Assembly (NCBI RefSeq): GCF_000471905.2
Contig: NW_006495648.1
Span: 414,511-478,510 of the forward strand
DNA from: Amborella trichopoda
Lineage: Eukaryota > Streptophyta > Magnoliopsida > Amborellales > Amborellaceae
DNA length: 64,000 nt
Reading direction: 5' to 3'
Of the stretch, positions 11,431 through 22,364 are shown piece after piece. The position numbers and the translations under genes were made by a program. Positions within the stretch are counted from its first letter, which is position 1. Each line of letters begins with the position of its first letter. The notes beneath the pieces were generated by a model, which had not been told where the DNA came from, ran no database searches, and was given only the letters and a program-made list of their open reading frames with translations.

Positions 11431-13639
11431 TGTAACAATATTAACTAAAATAAATAAAATAAATAAATAAATAAATTAATAATTATATATTAGTAATGAT
11501 AATAATAATATAACGTTAGAACATTGTTGCTTTTAGATTAACAATAAATAAAAGATATTATTGTTAATATATTTGAGGGTTCAATTTTACTTGGGTGGAC
11601 CTTAGGTCCACCACCTTAAAGTCTTACAATAACACTCCTTTAATCGACACCTTGCTCTGAGGTGTTTCTTTTTTATACGCCTTCTTCTCTCTCTCTCTAG
11701 AAACACTAAACTCTCCCTTTCATTACATATCCTGTTTTCTCATTTCATATTTGTCAACCTTCTTTGCAAAATCCTCTTTGCAAATTCCCTTCACATTGAT
11801 CCCGTCCAAGTTTCTCTTCCGAATTTGTATCTCTGTCCTACACAGCAAAGCTTGCATGATGTGTAGCAAAAATCCTCTTTGCAAGTTTGTCCTCCAAATT
11901 TGCACAAATCATTACTCATCTCATTGATTCTAGCACAACAAAATTTACATCTCGTCCAAATTTCTCTTCCAAATTTCGTCCCTTTGCGAAATTTGTTTTG
12001 CATCCCTTAAAATCTACCTTTTGCTTTTGAGCCTATAAGGCTGTTGGGCCACAAGAGCCTATTACAAACAGACGATTTGTATAAGGTCACAATCCTGGTT
12101 AAGTTGATTTTATAAGCTTTCTTTCCCTGAAAAAGATTTTTCATTCACATCGAGTCTCTGAAGAAAGCACCGATGTTTTTATGTGAGATGAAACTGATGC
12201 TCCCCCAATTTCGGAGTTAATGTAAGTGACATCGTCTTCCTGAAAAATAGTCTGTTTTTAATAAATAGTGATATTTCCGTCGAGGATCTTTATTTTATAA
12301 GTTTTGTGTGTAAGTGACCTTATTGTCTCGAAAAATAATCCATTCTTTATTTAAAAAAAATGAAATAATTATTTCTACTTATTATCATGAATTTTAGGCA
12401 TGATAAATTTTATGCGCACGCGACCTCATTATCTTGAAAAATAATCTTTTTAATAAAAATTGTGATATTTTATCTATGTTAGAAATTTTAAATGCTGTAA
12501 ATTCTTAGAAAAATAAATTTATTTATTTTTCTTGTCTATTGTTAGAAAATTTTAGATACTGTAAAATTATTAAAAATAAATGTAATATTTCTGCTGTTAG
12601 TAAAATTGTGAGAATTCTTTCTACTATTTTTGAATATTTAGACATTGTAAATTTTATGTGCAAATGATTGCCTTATTAGTTGAAAACTGATATTTTTGCA
12701 TTTGATTATAGCAATGTCTGTGAAATGTTCATTTGTCAATTGATATCCCATAAATTGTGATAATTCCGTATTCTTGAATTTCTATAAGAGTTTTTCTATA
12801 CATATTAGATTGGAAATTATGCTAGAATGTCTTTACGAACTGCTACATTTCTAAATTTGAGCCCAAAATATTTGATTGGTTGAAATGTTATTGAAAGTGA
12901 CAGTTATTAATGGTGTCAGTGAGATTCATATTAATGATTTCAGTGATATGTTGAGTACATGATATTTGTTGCTTTCGAATATTTAAAGAGATTTAGAAAT
13001 AATTTAAGTATGCAAGTGGACTCATTTGGTTCGCCGGTGAGGTATAAGTGGACCTATCCGGGACGCCGGTAGGGATTAAGTGGATTCATCTGGTACATGG
13101 GTGCGGTATAAGTGGACATGCAGGGATTAAGTGGACCTATCTGGGACGCCGATAGGGATTAAGTGGACCCATCAGGACGCTGATAGGGTATATAGGTGAC
13201 CTACTTGGGACGTCAGTAGGGTATTTTGTGAAATCCTTTGAATTATGCACTGCCGTTAAAGTGTTATATGCATTTCAATTATTCGGATTATACTTAATTA
13301 TGCATTTATTGAAAGTGTAACTGTTGATGCATTTCTGTTAATAGATCTTCTGTTTGAAAATATTGATATCTTTCAACCATGATTATTTTTAGGATTATGA
13401 TGATCACTTACTGAGTAGCCAAACTCATCAAACTATGGTAAACATTTTTTCAGGATAACTGCGGATTCATTTTGAGTGCTAGTCAAAATCAACCTTGGAA
13501 GATATTGTTGTTGTGCTAGTATTCTTTATTTACTTTGTAAGACCTCGCCACTGTAAATTTGTCCTATCAAGAGATGTATATATGTTTTGGACTGTCACAT
13601 CTCAAGAATATCTGTATTGAAATTTCTTGGGGTGTGATA
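11431..13639 (+). repeat. Element C 3' LTR
   Basis: It is collinear with 6241-8461 with few differences, and its own copy of the hairpin array lies at 13013-13221. Its end is followed by the taagg duplication. Confidence 0.92.
13013..13221. repeat. Hairpin minisatellite in element C 3' LTR
   Basis: It is the counterpart of 7839-8047, with units carrying complementary arms such as cctatc/gatagg and cctac/gtagg separated by about 9 bases. Confidence 0.78.
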
Positions 13640-13644
13640 TAAGG
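13640..13644. repeat. Target site duplication of element C, right copy (taagg)
   Basis: This matches 6236-6240 exactly. It marks where element B's gag resumes. Confidence 0.88.
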
Positions 13645-14406
13645 TGTTCTCTTGCCCTAGCACTGGACTGAAAGAGTGAAGGAATGCCATAGCTAGTACC
13701 AGGTGGGGTCTGCCCTTGAGGTAGACTTGGGCTCAAGTGATGATAAGAACTAAAACCCTGGCCCTTAGTGGGTTGGATTGGTAGGCTAACAACCCTAGGA
13801 TCATCCTGGTTTGAGCCAAAATATTGGACTTAGCTTATGGCTTGTGCTTCTGACCTAACTTTCCTGGATTGAGTGCGCTGGATGGTGTATCCTCTATTGA
13901 GGAGGTCTTGAAAGTAAGCATGCCCTTTAGGATTGTTTTTATATCGAGCAAGGTCAAAACCTTGATCTTCACTGGTGATGGGTTGCTTGGGTAGACTTTC
14001 TATAGTTGTATGTGAACCCACTCATCCACGAACTGGTTGATTGCCAAGACTGGAGTGTTGGGCTGCTAATTGAACATCAGGGTTCACACGGATGAAATCG
14101 ATTGAGTCAGAGATTTGGGTTGGGGCCTTATTCTTGTTGTGCCGACTGGATTTGAGATTAACAGCCATGTCTTGGGAGATTGCCCCCGGCCTGACTCCTT
14201 AATTATTCAAGGTGCTACAAACCTTCCCAACCTGTTGGCTTGTAACTTCTAAAGGTTGGACGACTAGGTTTGGTTCCATGTGGGTCAAGTGTCGGCTCAC
14301 TGACACGTGTGCTATGGATGATTTGTGAGGGTGCACTGTGTCGGTGCCTCTCTGACTGACTAGATTCTTTGGATCTAGACTGAGCTGGAGCCATAGGGTT
14401 GGACAT
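13645..14406 (-). pseudogene. Element B gag, 5' part (fossil)
   Basis: The minus-strand reading gives a Ser/Gln/Arg-rich N-terminal Gag region, with a start at 14406 (M-S-N-P-M-A-P-A-Q), low in hydrophobic residues and probably disordered. It runs up to the element C target site at 13640-13644 and continues beyond C at 6240. It is broken in a few places. No enzymatic function is expected. Confidence 0.65.
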
Positions 14407-14647
14407 TGCTCTGCTATGATCCTATGTCACGATTCCTAGACTTGGTGAGATCTAGACTCGCCGCCTCATGGTAGACTTAATCTGACTATAGGGGCAAAAC
14501 CCTAGCTAAGATCTAGGCTAAGACTAGACTGGATGCTAGACTCAATGGGTTTTGGTTTGAACCCTGAACTAGGGTAAGCCTAGTCTAGCTCTAAAGGCAA
14601 CTCCATGCTCAGACCTATGCCAAAACCTAGACTATCTAAATTAGACA

Positions 14648-14912
14648 GGTACGAGTTTCGGCTCGGACCAAGATGGGTTTAGGTTCGGACCTGACTATGT
14701 GCTGGGTGCAAGCCTAGGCTTGGACCAAGATATGAAACATAGATTGGATGTGGACCCTGACCCGGACTCGATCAGAGTTGAGTTAGGCACGAGCCCTTAG
14801 CTCGGACAAAAAAGGGGCCTTGATTCGGACCAAGGCGAAATTTGGTTCGGACCTGAGGTAGGCTTGGACCCAGAGGGTTCAGCTCGGACCAAAAGCAGGT
14901 CCGGACTGAGAT
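14648..14912. repeat. Degenerate tandem repeat with gctcggacc / ggttcggacc core
   Basis: At least eight occurrences of t(c/t)ggacc with variable spacing of about 20-40 bases lie in element B's leader, among other ctagac-type words. The repeat is much decayed. Confidence 0.65.
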
Positions 14913-15824
14913 CTAAGATTAACCAACAGAAATAAGGAAGAAAGGACACGAAAAGTTTTGAACCAGTATAGTATTATAGGTAGACTTAGCTTGAGATTGG
15001 GCTCCTTACTACTGAAATGCGTCTAGGCTGATATAGGTCCCCGCATAGGTCCTGACCTCCTATTATAAGATGTTGACCAGGTCCTACTATACGTGGAGTT
15101 GCTTTGAGGCAAAGGATTATGGAGGGGCGCTCACAGTTAACGTTACGCGAATCCCAACCGCCTTGACTTTCAAAGCTAGGTTCCCCTCATGCCGTTAACG
15201 TGGATTTTGGTGGTTTTTGAAATATTTGTTTGTTGGTTCCGGCACTCCCTGTCCGGTGTGTGCTAGAGTGTGTAAAGAAGCACGTAATTAAAATAAATTC
15301 AAGCACACAATGCACACAAAATAAGAAAGGAAATAAATGAGCGCTTGACACTGATCACGCTTAGCGATGAGCGCTTCGAGGAAAAACTTGCTCGAAGCAC
15401 AGTATAGATGGAGGGGTAAGAAACCCCCAAGCAGTCAAAGTCAAAAAAATGAGACTAGGCACGGTCCGTGCTAAGTAGAGCACCGCCCGAGTTGAGGGTG
15501 ACTCGAACGGGACACAGTTCAAGAGGGTGCAAAGCAACCCTCAATGTATATTTATTTTTTTATTTTATTAGTGTTTTATCTTTTATAAAATTGATGAAAT
15601 AAAGTTAAACTAAGCATGGTGAAAGCAGGGAAAACATGGTTTCAGTCAAAATTAACAAACTAAAATAAAATAAAAAAGTCAGAAACAACACAGACTTATC
15701 TGAAGAAAAATATTCGTTTATATTTTTAAAACATTTATTTTAAGTCAAAACTCTGTCAACAGGGATCAAAAAGTCCCTGGAACAGTCTTATGGGGTCCTA
15801 AAATGTTTTTGGGAACTTTACAGT

Positions 15825-15894
15825 TGGGCGACACATGTGGTGTCGCCTGGGCGGCACTACTAGTGTTGCCCCTATAGGGTAGTGACGCCCAAAC
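15825..15894. repeat. Palindromic motif pair in element B leader
   Basis: ggcgacac atgtg gtgtcgcc forms a perfect 8-bp stem with a 5-base loop. It is followed by a related gggcggcac/gtgttgccc unit and a ggtagtgacgccc tail. Confidence 0.8.
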
Positions 15895-16153
15895 AATTAA
15901 TATTTTTTTTATATTGTTTTTGGTAAAAATTTATTAAATAATCCTACTTTAGACTTGGAAGAAGCAGGAAAAAAATATATTTATGATGAAATAAATTAAA
16001 ATAGAGTAAAGTAGAAGAGTGTAGATGGAATAGTACAATATTTTTTTGATATTTTTAAAAATTTTATTTTGCTCCAAACTTTAGTGAAAAGTTACAAAAT
16101 AGGCCCTATAATCGATCTAAAAAGTTTCAGAATGATCAGAAGCTTTAGATTTT

Positions 16154-16277
16154 TGGGCGACAAGGGGAGTGTCGCCCTGGATCTAGGCGACGCTGGTGGT
16201 GTCGCCTAGGCGACGTTGGTGGTGTCGCCTAGGCGACGCTAGTGGTGTCGCCTAGGCGACGCTGTTGGCGTCACCTA
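16154..16277. repeat. Tandem palindrome array in element B leader
   Basis: About five units of 26 bases alternate gtcgcctaggcgac, a perfect 14-base palindrome present three times, with short g-c-t-rich spacers. Reading across the spacer gives a second stem such as gacgc/gcgtc or ggcgac/gtcgcc. The array lies about 130 bases from the primer-binding site and could form strong RNA or cruciform hairpins. Confidence 0.85.
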
Positions 16278-16408
16278 GAAAAATCAAGGTTTCGGAGCAC
16301 CGAAACCTTGGATCCTGGTTATTGTAGATTCTTGGATTTTTTGTGACATAAAACAATGAAAAAACAGTAAATAAAATCGTATTTTGACGCTTGGATCAGG
16401 CTCGAAAT

Positions 16409-16426
16409 GCCCCGCGGTGGGTGCCA
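16409..16426 (-). other. Element B primer-binding site
   Basis: On the minus strand this reads tggcacccaccgcggggc, three bases inside the 5' LTR end. Similar tggcgcccaccgtggggc sites occur in plant Ty3/gypsy elements. I do not assign the tRNA. Confidence 0.7.
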
Positions 16427-16429
16427 AAC

Positions 16430-17834
16430 TGTTTATGAAGTAAATCTGAAAATTATGGTGGTGAAGATCTCTTGGATCTGACACCTTAAACTAAATAAAA
16501 TGCAATAAAAGAATGGTAGAGAAGGTTGGACAAATAGAATGCAGATATGAGGCCAGATCTACCCGGAAACGAGCAGATCTACTCTCAGACCTATGGCAGG
16601 GCCAACTTGATCCAAGAAATTACAAAATACAATTTTTAAGTAAACAAATAGATCAAAATAAAATGAAAACAATAAAATCAATATAGATAAAATGGAAGAA
16701 AATGATACTGAATCGGGCCGGATAGCCCGGGAATCTCGAGCCTTGAGGGGCTCTCCCATATTAGAACCGGTCCTCTTTTGTCTCTCTGATCCGGATATTA
16801 GCCATAAAGTCTCTTCTGTATAGGGTGGTTGTGCCCTATAGATGGTTCTAGGTGTCCTAGTTTTAGGTTCTCTCAGGCTTAAGGGTTGAAGTTCCAGGAG
16901 GCTGGGGGTTTCCTGAAGCTATCTCTAAGGTTTCTGATTTCTCTCAAGTTTTTGATCTCTATCCTTAATCGTTCTCTCTCTATCCCAGGTTTATTTTTCT
17001 CTCTCTCTCTCTCTTTCTCTCTCTCTCGTCAAATGACCACAAAAAGAGGCCTTATAAGGATCAAAACTCATTGGGAAAGATAAGCACACGTAACAAGCAA
17101 ATCCTCGATCAAAAAGTCAAAATTTGAGTCACGGATCTGGGCGACACAAGCTGTGTCACCCACGCGAAACGCCTAGGTCGCTAACAAAAAAGTGAAAAGA
17201 ATGTCACAAGAGTTAAAAAATCGATTTGGGACCAAAGGGATTGGGCTACACGGGGCGTGTCGCTCAAATCTGGGCGACATGGGCTGTGTCGCCCAAATCT
17301 GGGTGACATTGGGTGGTTGCCAAGTCTAGGCTGGGCGACACTACCCATGTCGCTCAAGTTAAAATTAGTCAAAGTTTAGTTTTTTAACTTTGACTGCATT
17401 CCCCATCCTCTTGTGAATCTACTAGAAAACATTTGGGGCAAAATAGATATTTTTTCTATTTTAAATGATTGTTTTAGTAAAACAAGACATTTACTGAAAT
17501 GACTTGGGCAACACCGATGGTGTCGCCCAAACCAAAACTTGTCAAATTTGATATTTTTCAATTTGGGTGCCTTCATCAGCCTCTTATGAAGCTTTCAGAG
17601 AAAATTTGGATCAAAACGGATTTATTTACTATTTGTAATGATTCTTTTGGTAAAACGAAGCGTTTACAAAAATTTGGGACAAAATAGGGTTTTTGCAGGG
17701 TTTCGGCTACGCAGATTGGTTCTGGGTCACAAGATAGGTTGTGTGAACCATAGATTTGAGTTTACTAAGTTAAGTGTTACCCTAAAGGTTCAAGAAACCA
17801 TGGAATTTACAAGTTTTAAAAGGGGGTGTCTGCA
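16430..17834 (-). repeat. Element B 5' LTR
   Basis: A 1405-base LTR starting tgtttatg and ending gtgtctgca on the plus strand. It matches 1-1368 with many substitutions and small indels. It carries a CT microsatellite near 16990-17028, a TATA-like cttataagg near 17050, and palindromic gggcgacac motifs at 17137-17163, 17243-17367 and 17504-17530. Confidence 0.9.
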
Positions 17835-19470
17835 ATCTTCCTTATTCCGGGTTGGATAGAGCCCAAAATTTGAGAGCATGTTCGTCTTGTCAACCCGATC
17901 GATTTGATATGTGGCACGCATGATGACAGGGTTAGAGTTGAGAGAAATTGACGAGAGAAGATTGTGGAAAAATTCTAAAAGTAGCGAGAAAATGGAAGAG
18001 AGAAGATCGCCTCGCCGCGGTCTCTATATTCTCTCTCTTCTCCTTCTCTCTCTCCTTTTCCTCACTTCTTTCTCTTTCTTCACATACAGCCGCTAAGCTA
18101 CCATTTATGTGCTCTCCTCTTCTTTCTCTCTCTTCCTTCTCTCTTTTTACAGACGGCAGCTAAGCCATCGTCTGTGTACTCTCTCTCTTCCTTCTTTCTT
18201 TTCACAGACGGCAGGTAAGTCGTTGTCTGTGTACTCTCGCCCCTTCTTCTTTTTCACAGATGGTAGCAAAGCCACTGTTTGTGTATTCTCTCTTCTCTCT
18301 CTTTTCACATACGACAGTTAAGCGACCATTTGTGTACTCTCTCTCTTTCTTCTCTCCTTTCACTGACAGCAGCTAAGCCACCATTTGTACACACTCTCTC
18401 TCCTCTCTCTTTCACTGACGGCAGCTACGCCACTATCTTTGCTCTCTCTTTCTCTTTTCACAGACTACAGCTAAGTCGTCGTCTGTGCTCTCTCTTTTCA
18501 CAGACAGCGACTAAGCCGCCGTCTGTGCGCTCTCTTTCTCTCCTCTCTCTACAGACGAAAACTAAGCCGCCGTCTGTGCTTTCTCTTTCTCTCCTCTCTC
18601 TTTTCACAGACGAAAACTAAGCCGCCGTCTATGCTCTCTCGTCACAAACTGTAGCTAAGCCGCTGTTTGTGCTCTCTCTTTCTTTTCTCTTCTCTCTTAA
18701 CTTTCTTGTTTATTTTATTATCATATTTTTTAAAGGATCTGGGTGAAAAACAAACCAGCTTTCGTTCCTCTAATCTTTCAAAAATACACTTTTCTCTGAA
18801 GGATCTGGGTGAAAAACAAATCAACATTTGTTTCTCTTTTCTTTCTCTACTTCTTCTTCTTTCTCTGAAGGATCTGGGAGAAAGACAAATCAGACTTCGT
18901 CGCTTTTTTTCTCTCTCTATCCCCTTCTCTTTCTTTCACTTCTTCTTAAAATTCTTTTATCTCTAATGTTTTTTCTCCATCTATCCCCTTTTCCCTTTCT
19001 CTTTAGTATAAAATATTCAATAAGAGTCCCTCGTCAAAGAGATGACGTGAGGCTGTCGAATTGACACAAACTTCATTATGTTATTTTCCTTGGAGTACAC
19101 ACACAAGTGTGCGGTCACCCTATGAGAAGGTAGGGTCTTCTGACCCACTTGTCTATATTCTTATGTGTGTGTGTGGTTGTAGGAAAGAAGAAACAGGTCA
19201 AGGGAGGTGATTCCGAATTGGCTACAAGCCAAGGGGCATTCCACTTGATCTAGGAAGGCATTCATGCGAGCAGCCCGAGTGTGTCACGGGCTCACATGAA
19301 GTTAGTCCCGCCTCACGACCCAAATTCCTCTCTCATTGGTTGGTATTCCTACCCCCGTCTACTTCACGCGGTTCCCGAGAGAGCAATCTTAGGTCTCGGG
19401 TCCATCTCGAACCCGCAGCCACGCCACCAGGTCATCCCAACTAAGAGGGAGAGATCGAGGCACATAACCA
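17835..19470 (+). repeat. Element A 5' LTR, right part
   Basis: The LTR resumes right after element B. The segment around gatatgtggcacgcatgatgac matches the D, E and F LTRs roughly 500 bases from their start. The end cacataacca lies just before a diverged primer-binding site. A hairpin array (18081-18671) and pyrimidine-rich DNA fill the middle, and three diverged copies of gaaggatctgggtgaaaaac-type sequence follow at 18730-18890. Confidence 0.82.
18081..18671. repeat. Hairpin minisatellite of element A LTR (about 12 units)
   Basis: Units of about 28 bases, with consensus cacagacggcagctaagccg and then ccgtctgtg, are separated by CT-rich spacers of variable length. Arms pair as cacagac/gtctgtg. 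In other units both arms change together: cacata/tatgtg (first unit) and cacaaac/gtttgtg (last unit). The loop word ctaagcc is the conserved part. The array lies in the transcribed part of the LTR, judging by D, E and F. Confidence 0.85.
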
Positions 19471-19473
19471 TCT

Positions 19474-19491
19474 TAACGACTCCACTAGGGA
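19474..19491 (+). other. Element A primer-binding site (diverged)
   Basis: The site is homologous in position and sequence to tggcgactccactgggga of D, E and F, just after the LTR end, with some drift. It marks the LTR/internal junction. Confidence 0.75.
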
Positions 19492-20581
19492 CACACTACC
19501 CCATAGTCGGATCATCCTTGTTTGGATTTCCTTTCTTCTATATCCTGTCCACTTTCACACACATGACTTTGGGTTGGTCAAATCCTTCATCCGAGTCGGG
19601 GATTTTTCGATCATCGCACTCGTGAGTCCGCTTCGAGAACAGGTTCCACGAACCTCGTCAGTCACCCTCCCAGGTCCTAACCTAGATGGGTGTGAGGAGA
19701 GACCTAAACGTCCCTAACTCCTCATCTTCTAGCCTTGATGGACCCTCCACCGATGCACCTTGTATGGGTGGCGCACCATCTACCACACACCACATGCACC
19801 ATGCTACCAGGTTGGGTCTTCTTAGACCCGACCCTGTATACCTTTTTCAAATGCATTGCACTGCTTGGGGCATCCCTGTTGCTGCATTTAACTGAGTACA
19901 CAAGAGATGACCCCCTCGTTGTCCCTCCCCACACACGCCTAATCACTTTGTGAGGGGTGGTCACAATATTATTCCCTCACAAACACATGCTCGCAATCCT
20001 TGGCCTCTTAAGGCCCGACTTCTTGCTCGAGTCGGGTTGACCCTCAGATCACCTGAAACGCTCTGCAAAGGATGACATGCGCCACCACCATGGACGACTC
20101 CAAGCTCTTGACCGAAAGGTCATTGGTAGCTGTCTCCTCCCCCGATCGTCCCTTCTCCCCCGGTCGAACCACTCAGGACTTGGTACTCGAAGGCCTTCCC
20201 TAAGAGTGCCCTCTTCAGACCAGCCCTACTTTTGAAGCTCACAAAAGACCTCGGGGCAAGGCTCCCTTGGGTGATGAAGTGTTCCATCCCCAATCTCTCC
20301 CCAAGCCAAGATAGAAGCCTGAGCTGACTCTTGTTTCTGGCATGCATCCCTTGTCGCACCTCATGGAGATTGTCCAATCATGTTTGAAGAAAGCGGACCA
20401 TTCACAATCACGGTCCCCATCTCGGTTCTGGAGGGAGGTATACTAGAGCATGAAAGACAAACATGAATGAGGCATGAGAATAGTGTCGAGAGAAGAACCC
20501 AAGGCACTTGGGGCAAGCAAATCTGCTGATCCTCTGACCTAGAACCCCTTTTATCCACTACAGATCGCAGCAAAACCTGAA
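19492..20581 (+). pseudogene. Element A leader with conserved pre-gag ORF remnant
   Basis: The region corresponds to the leader of D, E and F. The conserved start of its open region lies near 19686 (M-G-V-R-R-D-L-N-V-P-x-S), and a Pro/Thr/His/Arg-rich stretch follows. It is too decayed here to say more; see the E copy at 60505-61109 for the longest open version. Confidence 0.55.
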
Positions 20582-22364
20582 GTGAAAGAGTCAGAATTTT
20601 GCAAGGTTGTCAATGTCGTAGGAGACGACCGAACCTTGCAGCCCCTGCGGTCCCAAGACTGTCACAAACCGGTCTTGACCCAATCAGCATACAAAGCTTG
20701 GGCTCAGTCAAGGCATGACGAACGCTTGCTGACCGACTTGCATCACCCATTCCAACGAGTACGCAAGACCTCGACCGCACAAGAGATCAACCTCCCTAAA
20801 GAAACAGTTAGCATGATCGTTGTTGAGGAGTTCAATGACGATCAAGAAGACGTATGCATCTGTTCGAGGATATGATGCGTAAGATGATGGAAAACATCGA
20901 GCTGATGGAAAATACCCAGCTCCCTGAAAACTCATCTCACTAGGAGGTCGATTCTCCTCATCCATCCGATTCGATCCCGAGTCAGGCACCTTCTTCGCAT
21001 GACCATTCCTTCTCTCAGCAGGTCTCACAAACTAACATTGATGCCATGGTCACCCATAGTTTGCGAGGTAGACAAATCCTGGGCATGCAAGATACAGCCC
21101 TGTATCGGAAGCCCTATCCATCTTACATTGATCAGCTCTCGTTCCCCCTAATTACCAGAAGGGGACACTTCCGCTTTTCCACGGCACAAGTTCGTCTCAC
21201 TAGCATATTGCCCATTTCTACTCGGTGTGTTAAGAGACAACAGCTGATGGGAGGCTTCTTCGCCGTTAGTTTGTTGAAACTCTTGACGGGCCAGCATTCA
21301 AGTGGTATGCACGACTCCCCTCGAACCCAGTGCAGACCTGGGAGGAAATGGAGCACTTGTTCTACAAGCGCTTCTATGAAGTTGAAAGAGAAGTCCAGAC
21401 TATTGAGCTTCTCACATTAAACCAGGGCCCAGATGAGCCGGTTGATCAATTCATCGCAAGATGGAGAGTTCTGGCTGCACACCAAGCTACCCCCATGCCT
21501 GAAATCGATGCGGTCCAAACATGTGTGCGCAACATATGACCAGAAATCTCCCTGCATGTCGAGGTGTCAAACCCGACTTTTATATTGGATACGATATCCA
21601 AAGCAGTCTGCATAGAGAGCCTCCTTAAGAATCATGGAAAACTTCAAACCCCATCATCAAATGGGGAAAAGAACCGAAGCTTTGGTAATGTTCGTGCCAA
21701 TTCTTGGGGCAATCAACATAAAGGAATGATCAGTGCTGTTGTCATTGTATCGGACCCTAAGAAGGCCTCACGTCAAACTCTGAATTTCTCCATGGGGGTG
21801 AACCCTGCAAATGCTCAGGGGACACCTCAGGCAAGCCAGCAGAAACCCCAGTCATACAATAAGGTGCCTCCACCTTAGAACCTCTACCAAAAGGACTACT
21901 GGGCGGAGCAGAAAAACAAAGTCTATAACTTCGATAAGGAGTGGGTCCCGACCTTACTTCGAATGATGATTGAGCAACAAATGATCACCTTTCCTAAGAT
22001 GAAAAGCCAGAAGATGCTGATTTCATCACCCACAAGAATTATTGCCCCTATCATAGAATGTTGGGGCATTCTGTTCAGGATTGCTTCACTCTCAAGAATC
22101 ACATCGTGGCTTTAATTCAGAAGGGGCAAATATAGCTCAATAGTCTCAAGAAGTCATTCGGGGCAGCTGAAGCATCTCAGGTGGTGACAGTTCAAGAAGA
22201 AGACAAGCAAGAGTATCATCTTGATGAACTACCAATGGACCTTCTTCAGGCGCTATTCTGCATGATGCTTCAAGTATGGGTCATCGTACCAAAGCCATCA
22301 AGATAGTTCAGGCACCTCGCTCGTGAGACTAAAAACTTATGGTGTTTGTATCACCAGATATGAG
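20582..22364 (+). pseudogene. Element A gag (fossil, interrupted by element D)
   Basis: Gag of the Tat/Ogre-like family: a basic, Gln/Arg-rich N-terminal part, then the capsid-like core with W-E-E-M-E-H-L-F-Y-K-R-F-Y-E-V-E-R-E-V-Q-T-I and D-E-P-V-D-Q-F-I-A-R-W (about 21335-21470), then a linker and the start of a C-x2-H-type knuckle at the very end. Element D is inserted inside that knuckle. Several breaks are present. Confidence 0.82.

Larger units (their letters stand above)
6241..13639 (+). mobile_element. Element C: Tekay/Del-like chromovirus (Ty3/gypsy)
   Basis: The element has LTRs at 6241-8461 and 11431-13639, a tRNA-iMet-type primer-binding site, Gag with a CCHC knuckle, protease, the start of reverse transcriptase, integrase and a C-terminal chromodomain, and a polypurine tract. 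A 5-bp target duplication, taagg, flanks it. The domain order PR-RT-(gap)-INT-CHD and the iMet PBS with about 2.2 kb LTRs fit the Tekay/Del clade. The two LTRs differ at only a few positions per 100 bases by eye, so this is the youngest insertion here. The structure looks whole apart from the N gap; the coding part has roughly half a dozen breaks. Confidence 0.92.
14407..16408 (-). other. Element B leader between primer-binding site and gag
   Basis: This 2 kb region has no convincing coding. It holds a TCGGACC-type degenerate repeat (14648-14912), an AT-rich part (15540-16130) and two clusters of palindromic gcgacac/gtgtcgc motifs (15825-15894 and 16154-16277). As the 5' leader it would be part of the element's genomic RNA. 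Confidence 0.65.
1..17834 (-). mobile_element. Element B: gag-only Ty3/gypsy-type LTR retrotransposon, host of element C
   Basis: Two direct LTR copies bound the element: 1-1368 (left end cut off by the window by about 30 bases) and 16430-17834. A purine tract next to the left LTR and a primer-binding site next to the right LTR both read on the minus strand, so the 5' LTR is on the right. Without C (6241-13644) the element is about 10.4 kb. Only gag-like coding is visible; I found no protease, reverse transcriptase or integrase. It is therefore probably non-autonomous, using enzymes from a partner. It lies inside the 5' LTR of element A, whose sequence resumes at 17835. The coding part is broken in several places and the LTRs are well diverged, so it is old. 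Confidence 0.85.
17835..22364 (+). mobile_element. Element A (outermost Tat/Ogre-like retrotransposon), visible part
   Basis: This is the right part of A's 5' LTR, its primer-binding site, leader and gag. The LTR is entered in mid-length because element B is inserted there; the left part is outside the window. The gag is cut at 22364 by element D. The rest of A must lie to the right of 64000. It is recognised by similarity to D, E and F across LTR, leader and gag. It is broken in many places and by nesting is the oldest element here. Confidence 0.82.

Noticed and set aside
18081-18671. MITE or DNA-transposon ends as the source of the hairpin units
   Set aside because: Units are tandem inside an LTR, lack target duplications and lack longer terminal repeats. 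Related arrays sit at the same LTR position in other members.
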